Source of the DNA: Hirsutella rhossiliensis
Taxonomy: Eukaryota; Ascomycota; Sordariomycetes; Hypocreales; Ophiocordycipitaceae
Length of the DNA: 64,000 nt
Assembly: GCF_020360975.1 (NCBI RefSeq)
Contig: NW_025408669.1
Location: 5,828,001-5,892,000, forward strand
Direction: 5' to 3'
Part shown: one piece after another, positions 45,988-56,929 of the stretch
Layout: each line of letters begins with the position of its first letter
Numbering within the stretch: position 1 is the stretch's first letter
Position numbers and translations under genes: made by a program
Notes under the pieces: model-generated
What the model was told of the DNA's origin: nothing
Seen by the model: only the letters and a program-made list of their open reading frames with translations
Database searches by the model: none

Positions 45988-47113
45988 GTACTTAGCTATT
46001 TACCTTCCTTAGCTATAGTAGTAGTTATCTTAGTCTACTTTATTAGTCCTTTTTAAAAAGGAAAATAAGAACCTAGCCTTAAAAAGGAGCTAGTAAAAGG
46101 TTAAGAGGGTCGGCCTAGGCCTCTTTATAAGGTCCTTTTCTAAGCTAAGGGCTAAGCGGGGGGTCTTTTAAATAGATATATAGTACTTACCTAGGCTCTT
46201 AGCCCTAAGGCCTTTAGCTACCTTAGTAGCCTAGAGTCCCTTTTAATAGTCCTTAGTAGCTTACTAGACCTTTCTTTATAAGTAGCTAATAAAGACTAAG
46301 GGGGTCCCTTAAGTAAGGGCCCTTAAGCTTCTTTTAGCTAGCTAGTTAGCTAGCTTATTATTAAAGATCCTTAGGTAGCTAAGGTACTAATATAGCTATA
46401 TATTATAAAAGGCTTCTAAGCTAAATAAGAGCCTTTTAATATATATAGCTAGGTCTAAGAAACCTATAACCTTCTTTATAGCGGCTTAGCTATTTATAAA
46501 GATATAAGTATCTATAAGATAGTTAAGAAGGCTAAGCTTTAAAGGCTAAGGCCTCTTAGCTAGGTCCTTTAAGACCCTTAGTATCGCGAATAGCTTTACG
46601 TTAGCTACTTTAATTAAGGGCCCTAGGTCCTTATAGTATACTTTAATAGGCTTATTTTCTAGGCTTATTTTATAAAAGGAGTAAGTATTAGTCTTTATAA
46701 GGGACCCTTTAAAGCACCCCTTAAAGCTATTAGTATAAAAGGCTAGGGGCTATAACTTAAAGACTTTTAGGCTAGCTAGGCTAGCTAAGAGGCGTTAGTA
46801 TTACTTCCTAGCTAAGGGCTCCTAGCTAGCTTTCCTTCTTTCTAAGTTATAATTAGGTCTTATAAGGGCTACTAAGCCTTATAAGAGGTAAAAGAGCTAT
46901 ATATATTACTTAATATAGCTTAAGGCCCTTAGGTTAAAGCTTAAGTTAATAAGGTTATCTTATATAGCTAGGTTATAAGCTTACTTTATAAGGTAACTAG
47001 GTAAGAAGTATAGGGTTTAAAGGGTATAAGAGAGGTATACCCTTTTAAATTATATATTTAGTAGTAGTAGGGCCGCTTTAGCTTTTAAACCCTTAATTAA
47101 GGATCCTTTAAAG

Positions 47114-47597
47114 TATAATAACTAGTATTATTCTTAAGGGATAAACCTATTAAGGGGTTTATATTAATAGATATAATAGGGTATAGTCTAAGTAATAATA
47201 AGTATATTATATTAGTAATAAGTTAAAGGTTATAGACTATAGACTATAACTAAGTAATTAAGTAATTAGAATTAAAGATAAGATTATAATAAAGATTATA
47301 ATAATTATAATATTAAAAGCTATCGAGCTATTTATTTAAAGGAGCGTTTTATTCCTTCCTTATATACCTTAAGAGCTTCCTTAGATCGCTAAGAGTACTA
47401 AGTAATCCTATAGCCTAGGAGCGCTAAAGCGCTAAAGCGATCTTATAATCCTAGCTATAGATTATTAAAGCGTTAAAGTAACCTATTACTCTAAACTTAA
47501 TTAGCTTATTATTCCGTTTAATATTCCTTACTCTTTATATTACGTGCCCTTATAATATATACTAGTCCCCGCGGTTTACTAGACTATAGTCGTAATA
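47114..47597 (-). repeat. Solo LTR of Gypsy E1
   Basis: 484 bp with the same start and end as the E1 LTR at 6914-7383, flanked by the 5-bp duplication TAAAG (47109-47113 and 47598-47602) within the LINE. No internal sequence is present, so the element was lost by LTR-LTR recombination. The second half differs substantially from the E1 copy. Confidence 0.8.
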
Positions 47598-49112
47598 TAA
47601 AGGCCCTTAAAACCTTTAAAAGAGCTTAGTTTTATAGCCTTTAAAAAGGCTTTATAAGGCTCTTAGGGGTCTTAGGCCCCCTATACTAAAGTTAGGCCTT
47701 ATAGTTTACTATAAAGGTTATATAGGCCTAGTACAGCTATTTAAAGGCACTAAATAATAGGCCTTTTTATATAAAGGTTAAGTAAGATAGTCCTTTAAAG
47801 GCAGCTTATATATAGGCTACTTTCTTCTTAATATATTATTTAAATAAGAGCTTAGAATTAAAGAAGACCCTTAGCTACTATATTAAGGGCTTTACCTTAA
47901 AAAATAAGCCTCTTACTATTATACCCTTTAAAATAAGCTACTATTACCTACTAAAGTAAATAAGTTTTATCTTTAAGGGGTTAAAGTAAACCCCTTAGTT
48001 TTTAGCTTAATTAAATAGGTTAGTAGCTATTACTTCTAGCTACTAAACGTTCTTCTTAGCTAAGGTTAATATTATAGAGATACTTAAGTTATTTATATAA
48101 GATAGCTAGTATCTCTTAGCCGCTAATATCCCCTTTATATATAAGAGGAATAAAATAAAGCTAATAATAGACCCTTAAAGTACTCTTATTACTAAGTTTA
48201 TAAGAAGCTAGACTTACCCTTTAAAGGCTAACTAGATCTTTCTTTTAGTAAGGAAGTAGTTTACTTAGCTTATAAGGGCCTTAGAAAGGTTTAATTCCCT
48301 TAGGACCCTTATAAGCTATTCCTTTAATATAAATTTAAAGGCGCCCTTTATATCTAATAAAAGGGTATTAGTAATAGCCTTCTTATTAAACTCCCGCTTT
48401 TTTTAGATATAGTATAAAAGGAGGAAGGCTATATTTATAGCTAACTACTATTTTCGTCCCCTTAGCTATATAGGGTTTAAAAGCCTAGCTATATTAGCTA
48501 AATAGCTTAGCTAGGTAGTATATAGCCTTTTAAGGACCTTTCCTAAGTAGTTAAGTAAACTTATAACTTTATAGGCTTTAAGGATAGTATAGTCTAGGTT
48601 ATTTTACTTAGGAAATATAATTCTTATAGCTTCCTTTTATACCTTAAGGTAGTATCCTTAGTTAAATAAAGCTTTATAGGCCCTATTAAAGACTATAAGG
48701 ATAGCCTTATATATATATTAGATAGGGAGGAAGCTAAGGAAGTCTAAGCTAAGGGCTTTCTTATTAAAAGAGCTAAAAATAGCCCTTTTACTCTTAGGGT
48801 CCTTTAGCTCTAGCTAGTCTTACTTAACTATACCCTTACTACCTATATAGCCTAGGGGCTCTTCTTTTTCTAGGCTTTAAGGGGGGCTAAAAGAAGGGCT
48901 AAAGCTAGGGTCTAGGGTTAGAAAAAGGGTTATTAAGAAGGCCTTATATTTTTCTATAAAGGTATTAGCTTTTACCTTTATCCCTTCTTTTATATATAAG
49001 ATACTAAGAAGGGTAGGGTTAGCTCTAGCCTTAGTATAAGAAAAGGCTATAAAGATATCCTTTCTTATTACTTTTATTAAGAAGCTCTTTTAGTATTACT
49101 TTTTAATAGCTA

Positions 49113-49805
49113 TAAGAATATACCCTTATATTCCTATTTTACTATTATAAAGAAATAATAAGTATAGGGAGGCTTTATAAAATAAGCTAGTAAAAAGAGG
49201 CTCTATAATATAGTTTAAGGGAATAACCCTTAAAAGATAAAGACCTCTACTAGATATCTATACCTTTCTCTAGGAAAAGTAGGTTAGGATAAGCCTATCC
49301 TTATAAATAAAAATATATATAAAATGCATAAGTTAATTACGAGTAGAACGAATACCCTATTGCCTATCTTAGCCTAGCGGTTCTAAAGATATCCGCGATA
49401 TAAGAATAGGTAGGGTATAGAACATTCTAGTTAAATCTACTACTTATACTAGAACCTATAGTCTTACGTTAACTATCACGCTATAATTAGACCACCTACT
49501 AAGTTAGGAAGATATACTATAGATTAAGCTTTTTAGGCTCTATAGAATATACTAGAAAGCTAACTAATTAGTCTACTAATAGATAAGCAATAGTCTATAA
49601 AAGACAAAGGATTTCCCTAGGAGTAGTAGATAGAATAAGTAAGTTTATAAGTATCCTTTATAACGCTATTCTTTTAATATATTATTTAGCCCCTTATATA
49701 CTCGTTATAAATTCCGGACGAAATCCTACCCTATACTCCTTCGACCTATCTTTCCGCTTATACTATTAAATACCTAATTCTACGCTTATTATTTATACCT
49801 TCTTA
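49113..49805. mobile_element. 693-bp non-autonomous DNA element, copy 1
   Basis: Same length and about 95% identical by eye to 54224-54916. It retains many CA and TG pairs, unlike its surroundings. Its left flank is LINE sequence and its right flank is Gypsy H integrase, and no target duplication is visible, in contrast with copy 2. Confidence 0.7.
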
Positions 49806-51419
49806 TATTACTTATAGACTAATAAGGGACCTAAGGTAAACTAAATAGTATAGGTATACTTATAAGTAATTATAGCCTATAACTAAGTAAACTAAACCCG
49901 CTAGCTCCTTACTACCTAGCTCGCGCTAAATAGTAAACTATAAACCTTTATTAAGATAGCCCCTTTCTTTATAATATATAGCTTTAAGCTACCGTCCTTA
50001 ATCTTATTTACTATAAATATAATAGTAGAGTAGTATAGTAGTATATTACTAAAGAGCTATACTTCTATATTTATATAAAAGCTATAAGAAACTATAAAAT
50101 ACTATTAATTCGCGATAGCTATAGTAGCGTAAGATTAAAAGTAATATATTAATAAGACTAAGGCGCTAATAGATAGGTTTATAGTAAGAAATAAAGTATA
50201 GCTTAACCTTTATAACTATAAGTTAGTATAACTAAAGAAAAAGTTAAATTAGCTATATATAAAGTTTATAGTATAAAGGGTCGTTAGCTTATAAGTAGTT
50301 CCTATAGGTAGTTAAGCTTAATAGTCTCTTAATAAGGGTCTATAATAAGATTAATATTAACCTCTTTTACTAAGCCTCCTTTAACTAGCTACTTAAATAA
50401 GAAATAATAGACGCTTAACTACTTATAATTAAAGTAAAAAGGGATAATAAATTTAAGGTTAAGGAGATATAAGCTATATATTAAAAGAGAGTAAGCTAAG
50501 GGAAATACTAAGAGGTTCTCGTTAAGTAGCGCGGGTACCTTAACCTTATATAAGAACCTATATATAAGCTTATAAGAGCTATAGCCCTTAATAAGTTTAA
50601 GGCCTTATATAAGCTAGTAAAAAAAAATTTAAACTAATAAACTACTTATAATAGATTAAGCTAAGACTATAAAGTAAGTAAAGTAAAGTAAGTAGTTATA
50701 GTAATATAAGTATAATAATATAAGTAAAGATAAAAATAGCGTTTATTTTAAGGTAAAGCCCTTAAACTTCTACTATAAGTATATATTAATAAAGTAGCTT
50801 ATATAGCTAGGAATAAACTAATACTTAAAGTAAAATAGAACTTACTTATTATTACTATTACTATAGTTAAAAAAAGGGAAAAAGGAAAGGAAAAAAGAAA
50901 AGAAAAATACTACTTTATATACCCTTTAGTAAAAGAGGCTACTTAAGGCTAAGGGGATAGGTAACTTAAAGCTTATATAGGTCTAAGCTTACCGCTAGCC
51001 GCTTAAACGTATATATAATAAGTTATACTTTTATTTAAATAGCTAGCTAGCTAATAAGTATAAAGCTAGGTTCTAGCTACTTAGGCTAATAAGTATAAGG
51101 ATAATAAGGCTAGTAAGGCTAGTATAATTAATAGGAAAGGGTAAGGTAAAGCTAGCGGTATAAAGAGCTTAAGGCTTAATTATATAAAAGCTATTAATAA
51201 AGTAGTACCGCGCTATACTTAAGGGAAGGCATTATATAAAAGTCTTTAACTATTATAAGTTATAAGCTTAGGCTATAGCTTAAGCTATATAGTTATATAT
51301 AAAGGGCTAGATCCTATATATATATATATATAGGCTAGCTATATATAAAAGAGCTTTATATAGCTTATTAATATTATCTTATAAATAGCGCTTATATATA
51401 TACCTTTACTTATTTTATA
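49806..51419 (+). mobile_element. Gypsy H fragment, plus orientation (integrase to 3' LTR)
   Basis: Inverted relative of H3 (33023-35640). It reads the integrase C-terminal part (PFFI-YSFKLPS near 49950), linker and chromodomain-like segment (about 50380-50560), then directly a 3' non-coding stretch and the LTR at 51235-51419. The 1-kb antisense frame of H3 is lacking; the junction is near 50770-50800. It is bounded on the left by the 693-bp element and on the right by the plus-strand LINE. Confidence 0.8.
51235..51419 (+). repeat. Gypsy H LTR, plus orientation
   Basis: 185 bp, TATAAAAGTCTTT to TATTTTATA, the reverse complement of the H LTR at 33023-33205. Confidence 0.85.
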
Positions 51420-51699
51420 ATAATAAGACCTCCCTATAAATATAGAGAGGGCTATAAAAAGAAATAAGTTAAAAAAGATAGCTTCCCTTTTAATAAGAAC
51501 CTTTATAAAGGCCTTAAATATAGCGATACCGAAAAAGAGGCCTTATAAGGGATCTAAGCCTTAGTAAACTAATAAGTTAACCTTCCTTAAAAAAGCCCTA
51601 AGCTTAGCTTAATAAGCTTATAGGCTAGATTAAGATAAGGAGAGCTAAAAGAGCTTTATAAAAGCCTAAAATAGCTTTAAGTATACTATTAAGGCTATT

Positions 51700-54120
51700 A
51701 AAAAGTAATACTAAGAGAGCTTTTTAATAAAAGTAGTAAGAAAGGATATCTTTATAGCCTTTTCTTATACCTAGGCTAAAGCTAACTTTACCTTTCTTAG
51801 TATCTTATATATAAAGGAAGGGATAAATATAAAAGCTAATACCTTTATAGAAAAATATAAGGCCTTTCTAATAACCTTTTTTCTAACCTTAGACCCTAGT
51901 ATAAGCCTTCCCTTTAGCCCCCCTTAAAGCTTAGAAAAGGAAGAGCCTCTAAGCTATATAAGTAATAAGGGCGCGGCTAAGTAAAACTAGCTAGAGCTAA
52001 AGGACCTTAAGATTAAGAGGGCTATTTTTAGCTCTTTTAATAAGAAAGCCCTTAGCCTAGACTCTTTTAGCTTCCTCCTTATTTAATATATATATAAGGC
52101 TATCTATATAGTCTTTAATAAGGCCTATAAAGCTTTATTTAACTAAGGATACTACTTTAAAGTATAAAAGGAAGCTATAGGAATTATACTTTTAAAGTAA
52201 AATAGGCTAGACTATATTATCCTTAAGGCTTATAGGGTTATAGGTTTACTTAACTACTTAGGAAAGGTCCTTAAAAAGCTATATACTACCTAGATAAGCT
52301 ATTTAGCTAATATAGCTAGGCTTTTAAACCTTATATAGCTAAGGGGATAAAAATAATAGTTAGCTATAAATATAGCCTTCCTCCTTTTATACTATATTTA
52401 AAAGAAGTAAGGGTTTACTAAAAAGGCTATTACTAGTACCCTCTTATTAAATATAAAGGGCGCCTTTAATTTTATATTAAAGAAATAGCTTATAAGGGTC
52501 CTAAGGAACTTAAACCCTCTTAAGGCCCTTATAAGCTAAGTAGCTTACTTCCTTACTAAAAGAAAGATCTAGCTAGCCTTTAAAGGGTAGGTCTAGCCCT
52601 TAATAGACCTAGTAATAAGGGTACTTTAAAGGTCCCTTATTAGCTTTATTTTATTCCTCTTATATATAAGGGGGATACTAATAGCTAAGGGGTACTAGCT
52701 ATCTTATATAAATAACTTTAGTATCTCTATAATATTAACCTTAGCTAAGAAGAACGTTTAGTAGCTAAAAGTAATATCTACTAACTTATTTAAATAAGCT
52801 AAGGACTAAAGGGGTTAGTTTAACCCCTTAAAAATAGAACTTATTTACTTTAGTAAGTAAAGGTAGCTTATTTTAAAGGGTATAATAATAGGAGGCTTAT
52901 CTTTTAAAGTAAAGCCCTTAATATAGTAGCTAAGGGTCTTTTTTAATTCTAAGCTCTTATTTAAATAATATATTAAGAAGAAAGTAGCCTTTATATAAGC
53001 TACTTTTAAAGGACTATCTTACTTAACCTTTATATAAAAAGGCCTATTATATAAAGCTTTTAAGTAGCTTTACTAAGCTTATATAACCTCTATAATAGAC
53101 TATAAGGCCTAAATTTAATATAAGGGGCCTAAGACCCCTAAGAGCCTTATAAAGCTTTTTTAAAGGCTTTAAAACTAAGCTCTTTTAAAGGTCTTAAGGG
53201 CCTTTAAAAGATCCGTTATTAAGGCTTTAAAAGCTAAAGCGGCCTTACTACTACTAAAGGTATAATTTAAAAGGGTATACCTTTCTTATATACTTTAAAC
53301 CCTATACTTCTTACTTAGTTACTTAATAAAGTAAGCCTATAACCTAGCTATATAAGATAACCTTATTAACTTAAGCTTTAACTTAAGGGCCTTAAGTTAT
53401 ATTAAGCTTTATATATAGCTCTTTTACCTCCTTAAAAGCTTAGTAGCTATTATAGGACTTAATTATAACTTAGAAAGAAGGAAAGCTAGCTTAGAGCCCT
53501 TATAAACTTTAGAGCCTAAGGCCTTTATTATAATAATAAAGGCTCTTAAGCCCTTAGCTAAGAAGTAATACTAATGCTTCTTAGCTAGCCTAGCTAGCTT
53601 AAAAGACTTTAGGTTATAGCCCTTAGCCTTTTATATTAATAGCTTTAAGGGGTGCTTTAAAGGGTCCCTTATAAAGATTAATACTTACTCCTCTTATAAA
53701 ATAAGCTTAGAAACTAAGCCTATTAAGGTATATTATAAGAACTTAGGGCCCTTAATTAAAGTAGTTAATATATAGCTATTTACGATACTAAGGGTTTTAA
53801 AAGGCCTAGCTAAGAGGCCTTAGCCCTTAAAGCTTAGCCCCTTTAACCCCCTTATAAAAGCTTATATCTTTATAAATAGCTTAGCCGCTATAAGGAAGGT
53901 TATAGGTTTCTTAGACTTAGCTATATATATTAAAAAGCTCTTATTTAGCTTAAAAGCCTTTTATAATATATAGCTATATTAGTACCCTAGCTACCTAGGG
54001 ATCTTTAGTAATAAGCTAGCTAACTAGCTAGCTAAAAGAAGCTTAAGGGCCCTTATTTAAGGGACCCCTTTAGTCTTTATTTACTACTTATAAAGAAAGG
54101 TCTAGTAAGCTACTAAGGAC
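51700..54120 (+). pseudogene. LINE ORF2 relic (reverse transcriptase, RNase H)
   Basis: From about 52220 the plus strand reads AYRVIGLLNYLGKVLKKLYT (RPIALLNxxGKxxE in intact LINEs), then RLLNLI-LRG near 52315 (LPxxQxGxR), NIKGAFNFILKK at 52450-52485 (motif A, D to N) and SYINNFSISI at 52702-52730 (the YVDDF box, both Asp now Asn). RNase H is visible further on: KNLGPLIKVVN near 53735, INSLAAIRKVIGFLDLAI at about 53870-53925 and NKLANQLAKRSL near 54010 (DxxAxxA). Stops are RIPed Gln/Trp codons. Confidence 0.82.
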
Positions 54121-54223
54121 TATTAAAAGGGCCTTTAAGCTACTAAGGCGGCTAAAGGCCCTAAGGCTAATAGCTTAAGTAAGTACTATATATTTATTTA
54201 AAAGACTCCTTACTTAGCCCTTA

Positions 54224-54916
54224 TAGGAATATACCCTTATATTCTAATTTTACTATTATAAAGAAATAATAGGCATAGGGAGGCTTTATAGAATAAGCTA
54301 GAAAAAAGAGGCTTTATAATATAGTCTAAGGGAATAACCCTTAAAAGATAAAGACCTCTACTAGATATCTATACCTTCCTCTAGGAAAACCGGGTTAGGA
54401 TAAGCTTATCCTTATAAATAAAAATATGCATTTTATATATAAGTTAATCACGAGTAGAACGGATACCCTATTGCCTATTTTAGCTTAGCGGTTCCGAAGA
54501 TATCCGCGATACGAGAATAGGTAGGGCATAGAACATTCTAGTTAAATCCACTACTTATACTAGAACCTATAGTCTTACGTTAACCATCACGCTATAATTA
54601 GACCACCTACTAAGTTAGGAAGATATACTATAGATAGAGCTTTTTAAGCACTATAGAATATACTAGAAAGCTAACTAATTAGTCTACTAATAGGCGAGTA
54701 ATAGTCTATAAAAGACGAAGGATTTCCCTAGGAGTAGTAGATAGAATAAGTAAGTTTATAAGTATCTTTTATAACGCTATTCTTTTAATATATTATTTAG
54801 CCCCTTATATACTCGATATAAATTCCGGACGAAATCCTACCCTATACTCCTTTAACTGATCTTTCCGCTTATATTATCGATTACCCGATTCTACGCTTAT
54901 TGCTTATACCTTCTTA
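54224..54916. mobile_element. 693-bp non-autonomous DNA element, copy 2, with 9-bp target duplication
   Basis: Flanked by a perfect TAGCCCTTA duplication (54215-54223 and 54917-54925); the uninterrupted LINE site is in the minus copy near 46155-46175. Ends (TAGGAATATA... and ...TACCTTCTTA) form a weak inverted repeat. A 9-bp duplication suggests the Mutator (MULE) superfamily; hAT (8 bp) is less likely. No open frame. Many CA/TG pairs are preserved, for example around 54530-54610, so RIP was weak or the insertion is recent. Confidence 0.75.
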
Positions 54917-54925
54917 TAGCCCTTA

Positions 54926-55490
54926 GCCTAGAAAAGGACTTTATAAGGAGGCCTAGGCCGACCTTCTTAGCCTTTTACTAGCTTTTCTTTTAAGGCTAGC
55001 TTTTTCTTTTCTTTTTTAAAAAGGACTAATAAGGTAGACTAAGATAACTACTACTATAGCTAAGAAAGGTATATAGCTAGGCACCTTATCCTAAGGTACC
55101 CGAACTATAGGAGGGAAAGAGAGGTCCTTTATTAAACCTCTAAGAAATAAAAGTAGGCCCTTAGCTTACTTATTCTTTATAGCTTTAAGGAAGGAAGGGA
55201 AGCCCTTTTAACCTTCTTAGCTAAAATAAAGATAAGGATAACTAAGTAGCTTAAAAAGGAGTAACCTAAGGGCCTAAGGGCCCTTAAGAAGGGAAAATAC
55301 TATATAAAAGGAACTAAACTAACCTTTTTTTTATTATTGCTTTTATAGCTACCCTTTCCTTAATTAGTTATAAGCCCCTAGGCTCTATAGCTAGCTAGGA
55401 CTACTAATAAAGGCCGAGGCCCTTACTAGCCTTACTATAGCCCTAAAGGCTATATATAAGTAATAATATAAAATAAAAATTTTAATATAT
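54926..55490 (+). pseudogene. LINE ORF2 C-terminus and 3' tail
   Basis: After the 693-bp element the LINE resumes. One frame near 55070-55110 can be read as HLILRYPNYRRERE, resembling the HLLLxCPxxxxER segment at the C-terminus of Tad1-like ORF2 proteins. The A-rich tail follows at about 55460-55490. Confidence 0.65.
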
Positions 55491-56553
55491 ATATAAAACT
55501 ACCTTTCCTTTTAACTAAATATATATAGTATAGTAATAGTAATATATATTATAAATATAGTTAAAACGCCTATATAAAAAAAGGGATAGTTATAAAAGTA
55601 CTATTAAAAAGTATAAGCTAATAAAGTACTTAGGTATATAAGACTAATATATTAGTAAGTATTATAAGCTATACCTATAAAAGGCTAAGGTTATACTATA
55701 GTAACTATATTAAAGTTAAGCTAAAGTAAACCTATATATAAGTAGAGCTTAACCTAAACTTAGGCTAAATAGCACTTAAATATAGGTCGAGCTAAGGATT
55801 AAGGAAGATAGATAACTATTATAACTAAGATAGAGTTTTCCTTCTTTCTCTTTAGCTTTAAATAAATAATTATTCGGCCCTATATTACTATACTAAGTAT
55901 ACGCTAGCCCTTAATATATCTAAAGCTCTTTTTAAATAAGGCTATAAAGCCTAGAGAGAGATTAAACTAAAAGGATATAATATAGATATCCCGACGACTT
56001 AGAGGAGGGAGAATAAGCTTAAGGATAGTAAGAAGTAGCGATAGGAGGGCTAGACGCTTAGCTAACGATAAAGTAAGTAATACTCTTACTATAGGTAAAA
56101 GAGGTAGAGATAAGGTATTAAGTAATATAAAGCTAACTATAGATATAGGAACTAATTAGCTAGATTAAGAGGATATATTAAAGGATAGATAAACCGATAT
56201 AGATAGGTATATAAGAGGGAGCTAAGGGTAAGGTAAGTAGTTTAATACCGCCCTTAAGGGCAACGAGGGGGGGCAGCGACGCTTATAACTAAAGGGGAGG
56301 TAGTAAGGAAGAATAGTTATAAGAAGCCTCTCTTAAGCCTAGGAAAATTTAATAGATAATAATAGTACTATACCCTATAAGTATAATATATATAAGAGAA
56401 GTATAAGATTAATAAAGAATCTTTCTTAAGCTTAAGGGAAATCTTTTACTTTATTTATAACTACCTAGATACTAGGCTATAATAAATAGTCGCTATATAC
56501 TATAAAATAAGAGTAAAGAGGGGCTATAATTAAAAGAAATTCTTAAAATACTT
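55491..56553. other. Unassigned stretch with a piece of E2-like LTR
   Basis: Bases 55591-55664 match the terminus of the E2 LTR (16161 back to 16088) in opposite orientation; similarity is lost after that. From about 55960 a plus-strand frame rich in Arg, Lys and Gln/Tyr runs to about 56560, including NKLKDSKK-R-EG and KESFLSLREIFYFIYNYLDT near 56415-56470. It could be gag of the element to which the LTR piece belonged, but no motif proves it. Confidence 0.4.
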
Positions 56554-56929
56554 TAATAAGGATAAAGGTATATACCTAAAGTACGTATAGTATATAGCTA
56601 AGGATTAGTAGAGTAGTTAACTATATAATTATCTAATTATTTAGCCTATATATAGCTTTAAGGGCCTTAGGTTATAAATATAAGTCTTAGAGATTTCTTT
56701 ACTCTATGCCTCTTTATCTTTACTAGAGTCGCGTAACTAGCGGTATCTACTTTAAAGGGGAAAAATAAAAATTTAAATTAACTATAATTAAGGAAGATAC
56801 TTAATTAGATAATTAAGGTCTTTATAACGCCCTTAAGTATACTTAGAAGTAAGTTAGAAGGGGAGTGCTAGGGGTCTTATCCCCCCTTAACGGGCTAATA
56901 TCTATAAGGGTACGATCTTACCTATTAAA
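56554..56929. mobile_element. 0.37-kb MITE-like repeat, copy 2
   Basis: Matches 45614-45987 over its full length with scattered transitions. Ends are TTTAATAAGG and CCTATTAAA. No target duplication can be seen. Confidence 0.65.

Larger units (their letters stand above)
45208..49112 (-). mobile_element. Tad1-like LINE, minus copy
   Basis: The left end is the 3' tail: read on the minus strand it closes with repeated TAAAA units. The body is the inverted partner of 51420-55490. It contains two insertions: a MITE-like repeat (45614-45987) and a solo LTR (47114-47597). It breaks off at 49112, within the segment upstream of RT, exactly at the left end of the 693-bp element. The 5' part of the LINE (ORF1 and probable endonuclease) is missing. 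RT motif A (KGAF-like) lies at about 48328-48358. Confidence 0.85.
51420..55490 (+). mobile_element. Tad1-like LINE, plus copy
   Basis: A 5'-truncated non-LTR retrotransposon ending in an A-rich tail (AAAATAAAAATTTT near 55470-55485). It is interrupted by the 693-bp element at 54224-54916. It is the inverted counterpart of 45208-49112. RT, RNase H and the C-terminal region follow in the order known for the Tad1 group of fungal LINEs. Confidence 0.85.

Noticed and set aside
49113..54916. The two 693-bp repeats as LTRs of one 5.8-kb element
   Set aside because: They are in direct orientation, but between them lie a plus-strand Gypsy fragment and a LINE with their own ends, and copy 2 alone has a complete 9-bp duplication within the LINE.
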